64,000 nt of DNA from CAYHVK01 sp964360255 (GCA_964360255.1 CAYHVK010000009.1:1-64000); one strand, 5' to 3'. Counted from the stretch's first letter, positions 15,565 to 24,626 are shown. Numbers and translations are program-made. Notes: generated from the letters alone by a model not told the origin.

Positions 15565-16059
15565 ATGACATATGACATTCGTATTTTACAATCTTCCGAT
15601 CTTGACGCTGTTTTGCAATTCGAGCGCGCCCGTTTAAAAGCGTCCGCAACTCATGAAGAATCAAACGCGTCTGAAATGGCGAGTTTTGAAATCGATATGC
15701 TGGAGTGGCACGCGCCATGGCGCAAAGAAGCCCTTGAACACTATTTGCCACAAGGCTGGAGTTTTTCTCTTTGGTCAGAAAGCGGCGCAAGCGGTCAGCT
15801 TCAGGCTTATTTTTTAGCGCAGCCTCAAGTTTTCACACGCGGCCTAACTCAAACTCTCTGGATGGAGCAATTGAGCGCCACAACTCAAGCCCAATCTGAT
15901 CAGCTTTTAGAGATCGCTTATAAACTCTGTCGCGAAAAACATTTTCAGAAGTTAATCATCCGACCAGCCGCCACCGATGAAGGTCTATCAACCGGATTGC
16001 CATTGAAGCTTGAAAAGCACCAAGATAATCTATTTGAAATCAAAACTTCACGTATCTAG
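15565..16059 (+). CDS. GNAT-like acetyltransferase-fold protein
   Basis: The protein has 164 residues. The start TYDIRILQSSDLDAVLQFE resembles the first strand and helix of GNAT acetyltransferases, and a strand-turn near LQAYFLAQPQVF is compatible with the acetyl-CoA site. The typical Q/RxxGxG/A loop is not clear, so catalytic activity is uncertain. It lies 28 bases upstream of glpD. The short AGCGCC-GAAA-GGCGCT hairpin (16058-16073) between them could reduce read-through. Confidence 0.6.
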   Translation: MTYDIRILQSSDLDAVLQFERARLKASATHEESNASEMASFEIDMLEWHAPWRKEALEHYLPQGWSFSLWSESGASGQLQAYFLAQPQVFTRGLTQTLWMEQLSATTQAQSDQLLEIAYKLCREKHFQKLIIRPAATDEGLSTGLPLKLEKHQDNLFEIKTSRI

Positions 16060-16073
16060 CGCCGAAAGGCGCT
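16058..16073. other. Short GAAA-loop hairpin between the GNAT-like gene and glpD
   Basis: This perfect 6-bp stem AGCGCC/GGCGCT with a GAAA tetraloop overlaps the stop codon of the upstream gene and sits just ahead of the glpD start. There is no T-run, so it is probably an intercistronic RNA structure rather than a terminator. Confidence 0.5.
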
Positions 16074-16086
16074 CTGTTGAGGCCGC

Positions 16087-17754
16087 ATGTCATTTTCAGT
16101 TAAAACTCGCCAAGAAAATTTAAAGAAACTCGAAACGCAGAAATTTGATCTCGTCATTATTGGCGGCGGTATTAACGGAGCGGGTATTGCCCGTGATGCT
16201 GCCAGCCGCGGTATGAACGTAGCCTTAGTTGAATCTGACGATTTTGCATCTGGTACAAGCTCTCGCTCATCAAAATTAATTCACGGCGGAATTCGGTATT
16301 TAGAAAATATGGAGTTCGGTTTAGTGTTTGAAGCTCTCAGTGAGCGCCGACTTTTATTTCAAATGGCTCCGCACTTAGTGCATCCGCTACGTTTTGTATT
16401 GCCACTTTATAAAGGCGGTCGGGTCGGAATGTTCATGCTCGGTCTCGGCATGTGGCTATATGATGCCCTTTCAATGTTCGAAGCCCCAAAGATGCATGAG
16501 CGCCTCTCAAAAGCAGGTACAAAAGAGCGCCTGCCGATTCTTGATCAAACAGATTTGCTTGGCAGTTATGTTTACTCAGATGCCTACATGGATGACGACC
16601 GTTTGGTTATCGAAACACTTCGCTCGGCACACTCCCATGGGGCGACGTTAGTGAACTATTGCTCAGCAGTTGGTGGAGATTTGCGTGCCGAGGTTTCTGC
16701 GAATGGTGAAGGTAGTTCTGCTCCAAAATTAAAACGCTTAAAAGTAAAAGACGAACTTACGCAAAAAGAATTTTACATCGAAGGTCATCACTTCATTTCA
16801 ACGGTCGGCCCATGGACAGATATCGTGGCACCAAAAATTCTTGGTGAGTGGAAAAATAAAATGCGCCCGTCAAAAGGTGTGCACTTAACTTTTGATCGCA
16901 AGCGCGTTCCGCTCGAAGAGGCCGTCGTTATGATTTCTGACGATGAGAAGAGAATTGTATTTGCAATTCCTCGCCATGAGATGGTGATCATCGGTACAAC
17001 GGACACAGATTACTCAGGCGATCCGCGCGATGTTCACACTTCAAAAGAAGATGTGAAATATCTTCTTCATGTAGCCAGCCAGTATTTTCCTGGTGCGAAT
17101 TTAAAAGAGTCAGATATTTTGGCGAGCTACTCTGGCATTCGCCCGCTTGTCGATGATGGTGCAGAAACTGAAAGCAAAACGAGCCGCGAACATTTAATTT
17201 ACACAGATGCACGTAACGTGACGTTTGTTATGGGCGGAAAGTACACCACCTATCGTTTGATTGCTGAGCACGCTGTGCTTGAAGCGCTGAAACAATTTGA
17301 TGACTCAGATCGCTTGAAGTTTGCGAGAAGTAAAAGTGAAGAGCCACTCAATCCGCTTGTCACAACCGAGCGACTTTCTCGTGCCTTTATTCAGTCAGAA
17401 TCTTTAGCTGAAGATTATGACCGTAAGTTGAAGACGGTTCGCTCCCTTATCGACAGACATGGCGAAGAAGCATTCAACATCTTGAAGGCTTACAATGCGC
17501 AAGTGCCACGCGGTGAGAATGAGCTTTGGATTTTTGAAGCCCTTCATGCTCTCAATGAAACAATGTGCGTGAACCTTCGCGACTTCTATTTGCGACGCAC
17601 GCCATTATTTTTAGCTCGCGCTGACCACGGACTCCTTATGGCGCATGACTTATCGAGTGTTTTTCAGAAATATTTGGGCTTAACAGAAGAGCAAAGAAAG
17701 CATCAGGTGGAGCAAGTTCACCAGCATTTAAAGACAGAAATGGTCTGGAAGTAG
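16087..17754 (+). CDS. glpD: Aerobic glycerol-3-phosphate dehydrogenase
   Basis: The protein has 555 residues. The FAD dinucleotide-binding motif GGGINGAGIARDAASRG (26-42) is followed by SGTSSRSSKLIHGGIRYLE, the family's flavin-contact stretch. Further hallmarks are GPWTD, the IIGTTDTDY substrate-site loop, SGIRPL and GGKYTTYR. It oxidises glycerol 3-phosphate to dihydroxyacetone phosphate at the inner membrane and passes electrons to quinone. No glpK or glpF is nearby, so the substrate may come from phospholipid turnover. Confidence 0.97.
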   Translation: MSFSVKTRQENLKKLETQKFDLVIIGGGINGAGIARDAASRGMNVALVESDDFASGTSSRSSKLIHGGIRYLENMEFGLVFEALSERRLLFQMAPHLVHPLRFVLPLYKGGRVGMFMLGLGMWLYDALSMFEAPKMHERLSKAGTKERLPILDQTDLLGSYVYSDAYMDDDRLVIETLRSAHSHGATLVNYCSAVGGDLRAEVSANGEGSSAPKLKRLKVKDELTQKEFYIEGHHFISTVGPWTDIVAPKILGEWKNKMRPSKGVHLTFDRKRVPLEEAVVMISDDEKRIVFAIPRHEMVIIGTTDTDYSGDPRDVHTSKEDVKYLLHVASQYFPGANLKESDILASYSGIRPLVDDGAETESKTSREHLIYTDARNVTFVMGGKYTTYRLIAEHAVLEALKQFDDSDRLKFARSKSEEPLNPLVTTERLSRAFIQSESLAEDYDRKLKTVRSLIDRHGEEAFNILKAYNAQVPRGENELWIFEALHALNETMCVNLRDFYLRRTPLFLARADHGLLMAHDLSSVFQKYLGLTEEQRKHQVEQVHQHLKTEMVWK

Positions 17755-17822
17755 TCAGCGCTAACTTAAAAGGTGAGGGCGCACGTGCCTGCCTAGTATT
17801 TTTTCAGTGCTGCAGTGCCTTA

Positions 17823-17860
17823 CCGAAAAGATACCGGGCACCTTTTGCGGGGTACCTTTT
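17823..17860 (-). terminator. GGTGCC element copy B forming a terminator-like hairpin
   Basis: On the reverse strand, AAAAGGTACC (17851-17860) pairs with GGTATCTTTT (17826-17835), with one G-U pair and a 15-nt loop containing GGTGCCC. It begins at the stop codon of the SCP2-like gene. The 17823-17846 part is the inverted match of copy A at 14463-14486. It lies between convergent glpD and the SCP2-like gene. Confidence 0.55.
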
Positions 17861-18362
17861 ATTTTTTCTTACCGAAATATTCAGAAAGCATAGATTTAGC
17901 CACCAATTTTGCCGTTTCAACGCCCATCTGTAGAGTTGATTGCGCTGTGCCAATAGCCATCATGCCTTTTTGCAGAAGTTCCCCCTGAACTTTAGGAGCT
18001 AATTTTTCAAAAATTTGTAAGTAACCTTTTTCACGCAATGTGGCCAAAGGCTTACGAGTCACAATTTTCGAGTGACCGAGAGTCACTTCACTTAAAAATC
18101 CGAGGACTAATTGGGTGATCTCGTCAGGTGGCGATTTCTCCCAGCGACGAAGAGTTTCTGTGCCGATTGAAACTTCAAGATCTGTATCTTGCGGATAACC
18201 CTCAGTAAATGTGACTTCGTTATTCACAAGTTTGAGAGTTCCTTCAATGCGATCAAGGCGAACGGCTATTGCAACATCACTCGGCAATGCTTTCATCAAG
18301 TCATGAATGCTTTGAGTGTTTTGAAAAAAATGCTGCCCTGAAGTGAAAAGCTCGTTATTCAT
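17859..18362 (-). CDS. SCP2-like sterol/lipid-carrier domain protein
   Basis: The protein has 167 residues. The N-terminal 110 residues follow the SCP2 pattern: a strand with AVRLDRIEGTLKLV, then DLEVSIGTETLRRWEKS, the position where SCP2 proteins read ADxTxxxSxEdfxxl. The C-terminal part is helical and could contact membrane. Such domains bind lipids or other hydrophobic ligands. The ligand here is unknown. It is divergent from mreB. Confidence 0.65.
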   Translation of the reverse strand: MNNELFTSGQHFFQNTQSIHDLMKALPSDVAIAVRLDRIEGTLKLVNNEVTFTEGYPQDTDLEVSIGTETLRRWEKSPPDEITQLVLGFLSEVTLGHSKIVTRKPLATLREKGYLQIFEKLAPKVQGELLQKGMMAIGTAQSTLQMGVETAKLVAKSMLSEYFGKKK

Positions 18363-18391
18363 CTAGTCCATTTCCCTCACTTGAGCCTAGA

Positions 18392-18448
18392 AGTCAATAT
18401 TGCGAGATAACTTACCGTATTGACTCTTCTTTTATGCTCCAGTTTAAT
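18392..18448 (+). promoter_or_regulatory. mreB promoter with inverted repeat over the -35 box
   Basis: A sigma-70-like promoter is visible: -35 TTGACT (18420-18425), 17-nt spacer, -10 TTTAAT (18443-18448), 33 bases before the mreB ATG. The -35 lies inside one arm of a perfect 8-bp inverted repeat, AGTCAATA (18392-18399) and TATTGACT (18418-18425), which could be an operator. Confidence 0.55.
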
Positions 18449-18481
18449 AATGAAAATAGATTCACCAGATAGGCAGAACAC

Positions 18482-19531
18482 ATGGGCTTTTTGCAAAAGA
18501 TAACTGATTATTTCTCGAACGATATCGCGATCGATTTAGGAACAGCGAACACACTTGTGTACGTGAAGGGAAAAGGAATCATCCTTAACGAACCTTCAGT
18601 CGTGGCTGTTCAAAAAAATTATCGTGGAATGCAAAATCGCGTTCTTGCCGTAGGTAAAGAAGCGAAAGATATGCTCGGCCGTACGCCAGGTAGTATCGTG
18701 GCTATTCGTCCAATCAAAGACGGTGTTATCGCTGACTTTGAAGTGACGAGCAAAATGCTTCAATACTTTATCAAAAAGTCTGTTGAGCAAACTGGTTCTA
18801 AAATTTCTGTTCCACCTCGTATTATTATTTGCGTTCCTTACGGCATCACTCAGGTTGAGAAGCGTGCGGTAAAAGAATCAGCTCACGCTGCTGGCGCCCG
18901 CGAAGTTTATTTGATTGAAGAGCCAATGGCCGCCGCCATCGGTGCCGGTCTTCCGATCACTGAACCTACTGGCAACATGGTTGTCGATATGGGCGGTGGT
19001 ACAACCGGTGTTGCTGTTATTTCTCTCGGCGGTATCGTTTATTGTAAATCTATTAAAGTGGCTGGCGATAAATATGACGAAGCGATCGTGAACTACATTC
19101 GTCGTCAGTTCAATCTCTTGATCGGTGAGCGCACTGCTGAAAATATCAAAATTAAAATTGGTAATGCGTACCCATTTGAAGAAGAGAAATACATGGAAGT
19201 AAAAGGCCGCGATCTCGTGGCTGGTGCTCCTAAAACTATCGAAGTATCAAGCTCGCAAATTAACGATGCTCTTATGGATCCATTAACTGAAGTGGTTGAT
19301 GCGGTTCGTACGGCTCTTGAGAAAACTCCACCTGAATTAGCTTCTGATATCGTTGATAACGGTATCGTGCTTACGGGCGGCGGCGCTCTCTTAGCGAACC
19401 TTGATGTTCTTCTCCGTGAGCGTACAGGTTTACCTGTAACGATCGCTGAGAACCCGCTTTCATGCGTTGTTCTTGGTTCAGGAAAAGTTCTCGAAGAGAT
19501 CGAGCTTCTTAAAACTCTAACTGTTGATTAG
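18482..19531 (+). CDS. mreB: Rod-shape-determining actin MreB
   Basis: The protein has 349 residues. It begins with a short amphipathic helix (GFLQKITDYFS), followed by actin motifs: phosphate-1 IDLGTANTLVY (17-27), phosphate-2 VDMGGGTTGVAVISLGG, and adenosine GIVLTGGGALL. MreB filaments on the inner membrane direct lateral peptidoglycan synthesis. mreC and mreD do not follow. Instead a regulator-like gene starts nine bases after the stop. Confidence 0.98.
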   Translation: MGFLQKITDYFSNDIAIDLGTANTLVYVKGKGIILNEPSVVAVQKNYRGMQNRVLAVGKEAKDMLGRTPGSIVAIRPIKDGVIADFEVTSKMLQYFIKKSVEQTGSKISVPPRIIICVPYGITQVEKRAVKESAHAAGAREVYLIEEPMAAAIGAGLPITEPTGNMVVDMGGGTTGVAVISLGGIVYCKSIKVAGDKYDEAIVNYIRRQFNLLIGERTAENIKIKIGNAYPFEEEKYMEVKGRDLVAGAPKTIEVSSSQINDALMDPLTEVVDAVRTALEKTPPELASDIVDNGIVLTGGGALLANLDVLLRERTGLPVTIAENPLSCVVLGSGKVLEEIELLKTLTVD

Positions 19532-19540
19532 GTTTAAGCC

Positions 19541-19966
19541 TTGCTAGACCGTGCTATTATATTTTTTTATTTAGCACTCCTAGATGAGGCGAAAGCCAAA
19601 GAAGCTATTCACGATGTCGTGAAGAGTCTTCGTAAAAAAGGTGTTCAAAATAATCCCGAACAATCTGAGAATTTGGAGCGTCTAATTTCGACGCTTCATT
19701 CTGTCTATGACAATTACGCCTCTAAAGCTCGCCCAATGGGCACGGTGTTTTCGTCAGGTAACTTAGTTCTTCCAACCGGATTAAATTGGGGGCGTTGGCT
19801 TGAGTTTCATCGCCAAGCGGATAAGAACGATCTTCTTGCTGTTATTTTTAATAAGATTCTAGGTATTTCAGAAGATGTAGTGGCACGCGGCTTGGGTGTT
19901 AGCAATGGCACAGTTCGGTTTCGTGTTTCAAAAGGCCTCAGGCTTCTAGGCGGTTTAAATGCCTGA
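19541..19966 (+). CDS. Sigma-factor region-4-like HTH protein
   Basis: The protein has 141 residues and starts with TTG nine bases after mreB. Its last third (about 105-138) reads ILGISEDVVARGLGVSNGTVRFRVSKGLRLLG, very like sigma-70 region 4, where LPxxxRxVxxL-L.. is followed by a helix-turn-helix and a basic tail. A clear region 2 is not evident in the first 100 residues, so it may be a divergent ECF-like sigma or a region-4-only regulator. The next gene overlaps it by 8 bases and looks like an anti-sigma factor. This pairing is the main support for the call. Confidence 0.6.
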   Translation: MLDRAIIFFYLALLDEAKAKEAIHDVVKSLRKKGVQNNPEQSENLERLISTLHSVYDNYASKARPMGTVFSSGNLVLPTGLNWGRWLEFHRQADKNDLLAVIFNKILGISEDVVARGLGVSNGTVRFRVSKGLRLLGGLNA

Positions 19967-21074
19967 AGGTATTCGCGGTCAACCGCTGCGCTTTTCGCGC
20001 TTTCACTGCCGAGAAATGCTCTACGACTACATGAATGGTCGCTTGGATTCTGAACGTCATGCGGCTGTTGAAGCCGGGCTTAAAGAGTATCCTGAACTAA
20101 AAAATGAATTGGGCGCCATGATTTCAGCCGCCCACTACTGTGCTGAGCTCGCTCAAATTAAGCCGCGCGAAACTTTAACCCATGATTTTCGGCAGATTCG
20201 CTTAAAGACCGAAATCGTCTCTGAAAAAATTAAGTATAAAAACTGGCCTGATCTTTTGCGTTGGTCGAGTGAAGCCATTGTTATTTCAATTTTCGTCGCT
20301 GCTGTTGGTTGGATCATTCCATGGGGATCCATTCAGAATATTTTTAAGGTCGAACCTTCTAATGAATTTGTACTGGCTGATTTAGATGCGAAAACGAAGA
20401 GTGATGTTGTAGTGCCGCCGCTAGAAACAAAATCTGAAGAAAAGGCGCCAGCTGAACAAGTGAAGCCAGTTGAAGTAGCACCTGTAGCTAAGGTCGAATC
20501 GCCGCCGACTGAAGTGAAAACACCGGTGCCAGCAGTTGTAACAACAACTACTGCGCCAGTACAAACGCAGCCGAAACTCCCAGTGAAGACGCCGTCACCC
20601 GCTATTGCAGAAAAGAAGGCAGGGCCGAAAGGTTTCCTTTATAGAATCATGATGAATGTGGCGGGAATTCAGCAATCAGCGCCAGCCCTGCGTGATCAGA
20701 TTATCGCGATGGGCGGTGAGAAAGCCGGTCAGGTGGAAATCGGTTACCGTCAGAAGAACAGCAACTATTTCCACTTTTCTATGCCTGAGTCTAACTATCA
20801 GAAACTTCTCTCGACTTTGGGCGCCTATGGTCCAGTCCGGATCTACAAGGGTCCCCATGAGAGAGTCATGCCTGAAGGCGTAATTCGTATTATTCTAGAT
20901 ATAGAGGACGCGAAGGGAAAAGCGGCGCCAAGCGCCGAATCTACTTCAAAAGAAGAAGCAACAGAGAACGCGAGCAGCACAAATGAAAATACAGGCTCAA
21001 GTGCGACTCCAGATGGAGCCGCTCCATCAACCGAAACTCCTCCTGCTGACGATACAACATCGACAGGTCAGTGA
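19959..21074 (+). CDS. Anti-sigma-like membrane protein with DUF4349-like periplasmic domain
   Basis: The protein has 371 residues. The N-terminal cytoplasmic segment has FHCREMLYDYMNGRLD (15-30), like the helix of zinc-type anti-sigma domains, although only one Cys is present. One membrane helix (about 103-123) leads to a Pro/Val/Lys-rich linker (about 145-220) and a periplasmic domain (about 225-310; NYFHFSMPESNYQKLLSTLG) that resembles DUF4349. The tail is Ser/Thr/Glu-rich. It overlaps the sigma-like gene by 8 bases. A membrane sensor holding the sigma-like protein is the simplest reading, but it is inferred. Confidence 0.6.
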   Translation: MPEGIRGQPLRFSRFHCREMLYDYMNGRLDSERHAAVEAGLKEYPELKNELGAMISAAHYCAELAQIKPRETLTHDFRQIRLKTEIVSEKIKYKNWPDLLRWSSEAIVISIFVAAVGWIIPWGSIQNIFKVEPSNEFVLADLDAKTKSDVVVPPLETKSEEKAPAEQVKPVEVAPVAKVESPPTEVKTPVPAVVTTTTAPVQTQPKLPVKTPSPAIAEKKAGPKGFLYRIMMNVAGIQQSAPALRDQIIAMGGEKAGQVEIGYRQKNSNYFHFSMPESNYQKLLSTLGAYGPVRIYKGPHERVMPEGVIRIILDIEDAKGKAAPSAESTSKEEATENASSTNENTGSSATPDGAAPSTETPPADDTTSTGQ

Positions 21075-21094
21075 TTTTATATTGCGAGTAAATT

Positions 21095-23035
21095 ATGACG
21101 GCTAATAATTTTCGTCGGCCGCGAAAATCTTTACGCACGCTTTTAATGATGTGGCTGATTATGTTTTCGGTTGTGCCGCTGGCTTTCGTCACGGGCTACT
21201 CTCTGGTTAAATACGAACAAGCGATCGATCAAGAACTCGCTCAGCGCCTTATTGGTAACCGCCGCGAGATTGAAGAGATATTAAAAGAGTTTCGTAATGA
21301 AATGACCGAGAAAACTCGTCGTCATTCAACTGATAGCGCTCTAATTGTATATCTAACTTCTCGCAATTCAAATCAAGTGCGTGAGCGCGCTTCGCAACTC
21401 ATGAAAAGTCACTTCACTTCGCAGATGCAAATCTTTGACCGTGATGGTCTCGCACAAGTTTCTTTATTTCGCACGAGCGATGGTGAAATTCAACGCAGAC
21501 AGGGTGACGAACAAAAAGTTCAACTGACCGATGCATTTTTAAAGAAGTTGAAAGACCGCAATAACTTGATGACGGTCGATATCGTATCAGAGAAGAAAAT
21601 CGATTTAATTTCATTCGCTAAAATTCGCGCACCCAATGGCAATCTTGTGGGTTATATTGAAGAGTTTGTGACTCTCGACAGCTCATTTCTCTCGGGCCTA
21701 AAAAATCGCCTCAGCATTGAAGTCATGCTTTTTTCAGAAAATGAAGATGCCATGGTGAAGCGCCGGGCAGTGGCAACTCACCCTGATCTTCGCGAACTTG
21801 AAGTCAAACAGTCCTATTTCTCAAGACAGTTTAAAGATATTAAGAACGAACTTTTTGAACTCTCAATACAAGGCGTGCCTTATGGCTTTACAATTCAAAC
21901 CATTGAGTGGGGAGACGCCCGGCTCTTCATTGCTATTGGGGCCTCGAAGCAGGCCATTAAAGCCGTGCTGGCGAACGTGAACTACGCCTTTTTTACTGTC
22001 GTGGGCGCCATTGTATTCTTACTTGTTATCTTGTCCCTCGTTATGTCGCGCATTCTCTTGCGACCAGTAAATGACTTACTGGCCGCCATTGAAAAAGTCG
22101 ATGCGGATGGAAGTATTCCTGAAGTGCCAAGTACAAGTGACAACGAACTCGGTCTACTCACCGAGCGATTTAATCAAATGTCGCAGAAAGTGAGGAATTC
22201 ACAGCGTCTTTTGCGCGGCAAGATCAGTGAGCTTGAAGAAGCTGATGAAGAGAACCGTGATGCCCAAGCCAAACTTGTTCATACCGCTAAAATGGCAAGT
22301 TTAGGTCAGCTGGTGGCGGGTATTGCCCATGAACTCAATAACCCAATTAGTTTTATTTATTCGAATGTTTCGCACTTAAGCGATTACGGTAAGCGCCTTA
22401 TTCATCTTGTTGAGGTGGCAAAAGATAATCCTGAAGATCTAGAGAAAGAAAAAGAGAAAGTTGAATTCGATTACATCGTTAAAGATCTTCCAAAGCTTAT
22501 TCAATCTTGTGAAGAAGGGGCGCGCCGCACACGCGACATCGTACTTGGCCTCAGAAATTTCTCGCGCCTTGATGAGGCTAAAGTTAAAGAGGTGGATATT
22601 CACGAGGGCATCAATAGCACCTTAGACCTTCTTGCTGGCGAGATGCGGCCAAGAATTGAGGTCAACAAAAAATATGGAAAACTTCCAAAAGTTGTTTGCT
22701 ATCCGAGTCAGCTCAATCAAGTTTTCATGAATATTATAACGAATGCGATACATGCGATTAAAAAGAACGGTGAGATCACAATTACCACCGCAGTAAAAGA
22801 TAAGCGTCGAGTAGAAATCTCAATTCGAGACACCGGTGTCGGAATGTCGCAGGACGTACAAGAAAAGCTATTTGATCCGTTCTTCACAACTAAAGGTGTC
22901 AACCAAGGAACTGGTTTAGGGATGAGTATCACCTATGGTATAATAGAAAAGCACGGCGGAGAAATCTCTGTGCGCTCTAAGGTCGGCCAGGGCACAGAGT
23001 TTATCATTCTGCTACCAATTAAGGGTGCGCAGTAA
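21095..23035 (+). CDS. Membrane sensor histidine kinase
   Basis: The protein has 646 residues. Two membrane helices (about 15-36 and 298-320) flank a periplasmic or extracytoplasmic sensor domain of about 260 residues. A HAMP segment (about 321-375), a coiled coil and the H-box with His412 (GIAHELNNP) follow. The ATP-binding domain has the N-box NQVFMNIITNAIHAI, DTGVGM, LFDPFFTTK and GTGLGMSI. It belongs to the HisKA group that uses HELNNP. No response regulator gene is in the window, so it is an orphan or acts on a distant partner. It lies 20 bases after the anti-sigma-like gene, so they are likely co-transcribed. Confidence 0.92.
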   Translation: MTANNFRRPRKSLRTLLMMWLIMFSVVPLAFVTGYSLVKYEQAIDQELAQRLIGNRREIEEILKEFRNEMTEKTRRHSTDSALIVYLTSRNSNQVRERASQLMKSHFTSQMQIFDRDGLAQVSLFRTSDGEIQRRQGDEQKVQLTDAFLKKLKDRNNLMTVDIVSEKKIDLISFAKIRAPNGNLVGYIEEFVTLDSSFLSGLKNRLSIEVMLFSENEDAMVKRRAVATHPDLRELEVKQSYFSRQFKDIKNELFELSIQGVPYGFTIQTIEWGDARLFIAIGASKQAIKAVLANVNYAFFTVVGAIVFLLVILSLVMSRILLRPVNDLLAAIEKVDADGSIPEVPSTSDNELGLLTERFNQMSQKVRNSQRLLRGKISELEEADEENRDAQAKLVHTAKMASLGQLVAGIAHELNNPISFIYSNVSHLSDYGKRLIHLVEVAKDNPEDLEKEKEKVEFDYIVKDLPKLIQSCEEGARRTRDIVLGLRNFSRLDEAKVKEVDIHEGINSTLDLLAGEMRPRIEVNKKYGKLPKVVCYPSQLNQVFMNIITNAIHAIKKNGEITITTAVKDKRRVEISIRDTGVGMSQDVQEKLFDPFFTTKGVNQGTGLGMSITYGIIEKHGGEISVRSKVGQGTEFIILLPIKGAQ

Positions 23036-23073
23036 AAAAGCCTAAGTTTTTTATTTCTAAGCGCCGATCCGGA

Positions 23074-23083
23074 NNNNNNNNNN
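23074..23083. other. Assembly gap (10 N)
   Basis: This scaffold gap lies in an intergenic stretch after the histidine kinase. A small gene could be hidden in it. Confidence 0.95.
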
Positions 23084-23153
23084 CGGACTGTGGTCGTGAT
23101 TTATTCACCGGAACCGCCAACAGTTTTGTCTCAATAAGAGACAGGAGGTCAGC

Positions 23154-23270
23154 ATGAAAATTCTTCTAGCAGTCATCACAGTACTTTCGTTAACTGCGTG
23201 TGGTTCAATGAGCAAGACGCCATCTGCAGCGACACAAAAACAAGTTGAGCGCTTCGCGAACAGAAACTAG
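23154..23270 (+). CDS. Very small lipoprotein
   Basis: The protein has 38 residues. MKILLAVITVLSLTACGSMS is a complete lipoprotein signal (lipobox LTAC, Cys16), followed by a short polar tail ending in KQVERFANRN. AGGAGG lies five bases before the ATG. A 6-bp hairpin TGTCTC/GAGACA (23127-23143) abuts the ribosome site. Its stop lies seven bases before the GTG of the next gene. Function unknown. Confidence 0.75.
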   Translation: MKILLAVITVLSLTACGSMSKTPSAATQKQVERFANRN

Positions 23271-23277
23271 GAAGTCA

Positions 23278-23922
23278 GTGAAGGACCTGAAAAGGAACGT
23301 ATTAGTCATTCTCCTTTTTTTATTGGGGCTGTACCTCTTGCAAGAGCCTCAAGGCCCTTCTGTATCCTCTAAGAGTGTTCCCCAGGGGCAGACGCAAATG
23401 TCTTCTCAGAAAATGGGTTGGTCGGCGGCTGAGAAATCCATCGATAACCATTTAAAAGCCGGGCGCTTCGCCGAAGAGCTGAAGAAAGACACCGCTCATG
23501 TTGAAAATCAACTTCAGGCGCCAGTGCCTAGCGCACAAAGCCTCGATCCCATAGTTTACAGTGACGAGAAAGAACCGATTCCTATAGTTCTGCAAGGTGA
23601 AGACCCAGGTGAGCGCATGTACAAAGAGAACAACCCTGGCGATGCAAGTCAGCGTTATAACAGCCTGACTCCCGAACAACGAATCCATAAAAAGATCAAC
23701 CGTGATGAATTCGCCCGCGATTATCAAAAGGTTCAAGAAGATGCTTTTATGAAACAGTATATCGAGAACGCCCGCCGTGCAGGCTATGAACTTAAGCTCA
23801 ATGCTAAGGGTGAAGTGGTCGACTACCGTGAAATAGGTGCGCCCGAGCCATTACGCTTCCCGCAATCGGTGCAAGAACCAACCCAGCCATCACAAGATGC
23901 CAAAACGTCTTCAGGGCGTTGA
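23278..23922 (+). CDS. Single-pass membrane protein, unknown function
   Basis: The protein has 214 residues from GTG 23278, preceded by AGGAAG. A longer reading from 23245 would overlap the small lipoprotein gene, so I reject it. One membrane helix (about 6-24) follows a basic start, and the remaining 190 residues are polar, helical and Pro/Gln-rich, probably periplasmic. No family is recognised. It may be in one transcript with the preceding 38-aa lipoprotein. Confidence 0.75.
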   Translation: MKDLKRNVLVILLFLLGLYLLQEPQGPSVSSKSVPQGQTQMSSQKMGWSAAEKSIDNHLKAGRFAEELKKDTAHVENQLQAPVPSAQSLDPIVYSDEKEPIPIVLQGEDPGERMYKENNPGDASQRYNSLTPEQRIHKKINRDEFARDYQKVQEDAFMKQYIENARRAGYELKLNAKGEVVDYREIGAPEPLRFPQSVQEPTQPSQDAKTSSGR

Positions 23923-24009
23923 TTCTCTGCAGAAACCCTCTGACACCTAGCCAAACGCATTTACTTATCACAAGTGTTCCCTCAGCATAGTCTGCTTGGA
24001 GGACATTTT

Positions 24010-24612
24010 ATGTTCAAAAAACTTTCAGTTGCTGTGCTGTTACTATCTGCGCTTTCTCTTATCGGTTGCGGACCACGCGCGTTCGTAAAGGGTGAGTACG
24101 ACAAAGACGTCGAAGCGACAAACTTACTTAACGACCAATGGTCTGAATCAGACATGCAAAATGCTGTGAAGACTCTTGTGGCAAGTGCAGTTGTGCATCC
24201 CGCGATTGCAGCGGCAAAAACTCCACCAATCGTTATGGTGACAAGGCTTCAAAATAAAACGGCTGAGCACATTGATACTCAAAGTGTCACTGACATGATC
24301 ACTGTTGAATTGATGAAGACGGGCAAAACTCAGTTCGTCGATGCGGCGGCTCGCGAAGATATCGCAAAAGAATATGAGTACCAAGACGGTGGCTCAGTTT
24401 CTCGCGAAACTAAAAAAGGTAAAGGCAAACAGATCGGCGCCGACCTGATCATGAACGGCCGTATCGAATCAATTACGCAAGAAGTTGGTAAAGACAAAAC
24501 TGTCTATTACAAAGTCACTTTGAATATGACGAACCTTTCTACAGGTTTGATCGTTTGGACGGATCAAAAACAAATGCGTAAAGTGTTCCGCAAAAAACGC
24601 GTTGGCCTCTGA
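24010..24612 (+). CDS. lpoB: LpoB-like lipoprotein, activator of a class A PBP
   Basis: The protein has 200 residues. The ATG at 24010 has GGAGG upstream and gives a lipoprotein signal with lipobox LIGC. The mature part follows LpoB: LVASAVVHPAIAAAKTPPIVMV, IDTQSVTDMITVELMKTGKTQFVD, then GADLIMNGRIESIT and NLSTGLIVWTDQK. In enterobacteria LpoB sits in the outer membrane and stimulates PBP1B through the peptidoglycan layer. The next gene is a TPR-like lipoprotein often found with LpoB relatives. The target PBP here is not known. Confidence 0.85.
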   Translation: MFKKLSVAVLLLSALSLIGCGPRAFVKGEYDKDVEATNLLNDQWSESDMQNAVKTLVASAVVHPAIAAAKTPPIVMVTRLQNKTAEHIDTQSVTDMITVELMKTGKTQFVDAAAREDIAKEYEYQDGGSVSRETKKGKGKQIGADLIMNGRIESITQEVGKDKTVYYKVTLNMTNLSTGLIVWTDQKQMRKVFRKKRVGL

Positions 24613-24626
24613 GCCATACGAGTTAA

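Noticed and set aside
23036..23065. A-run and T-run after the histidine kinase as a terminator
   Set aside because: There is no GC-containing stem between them.
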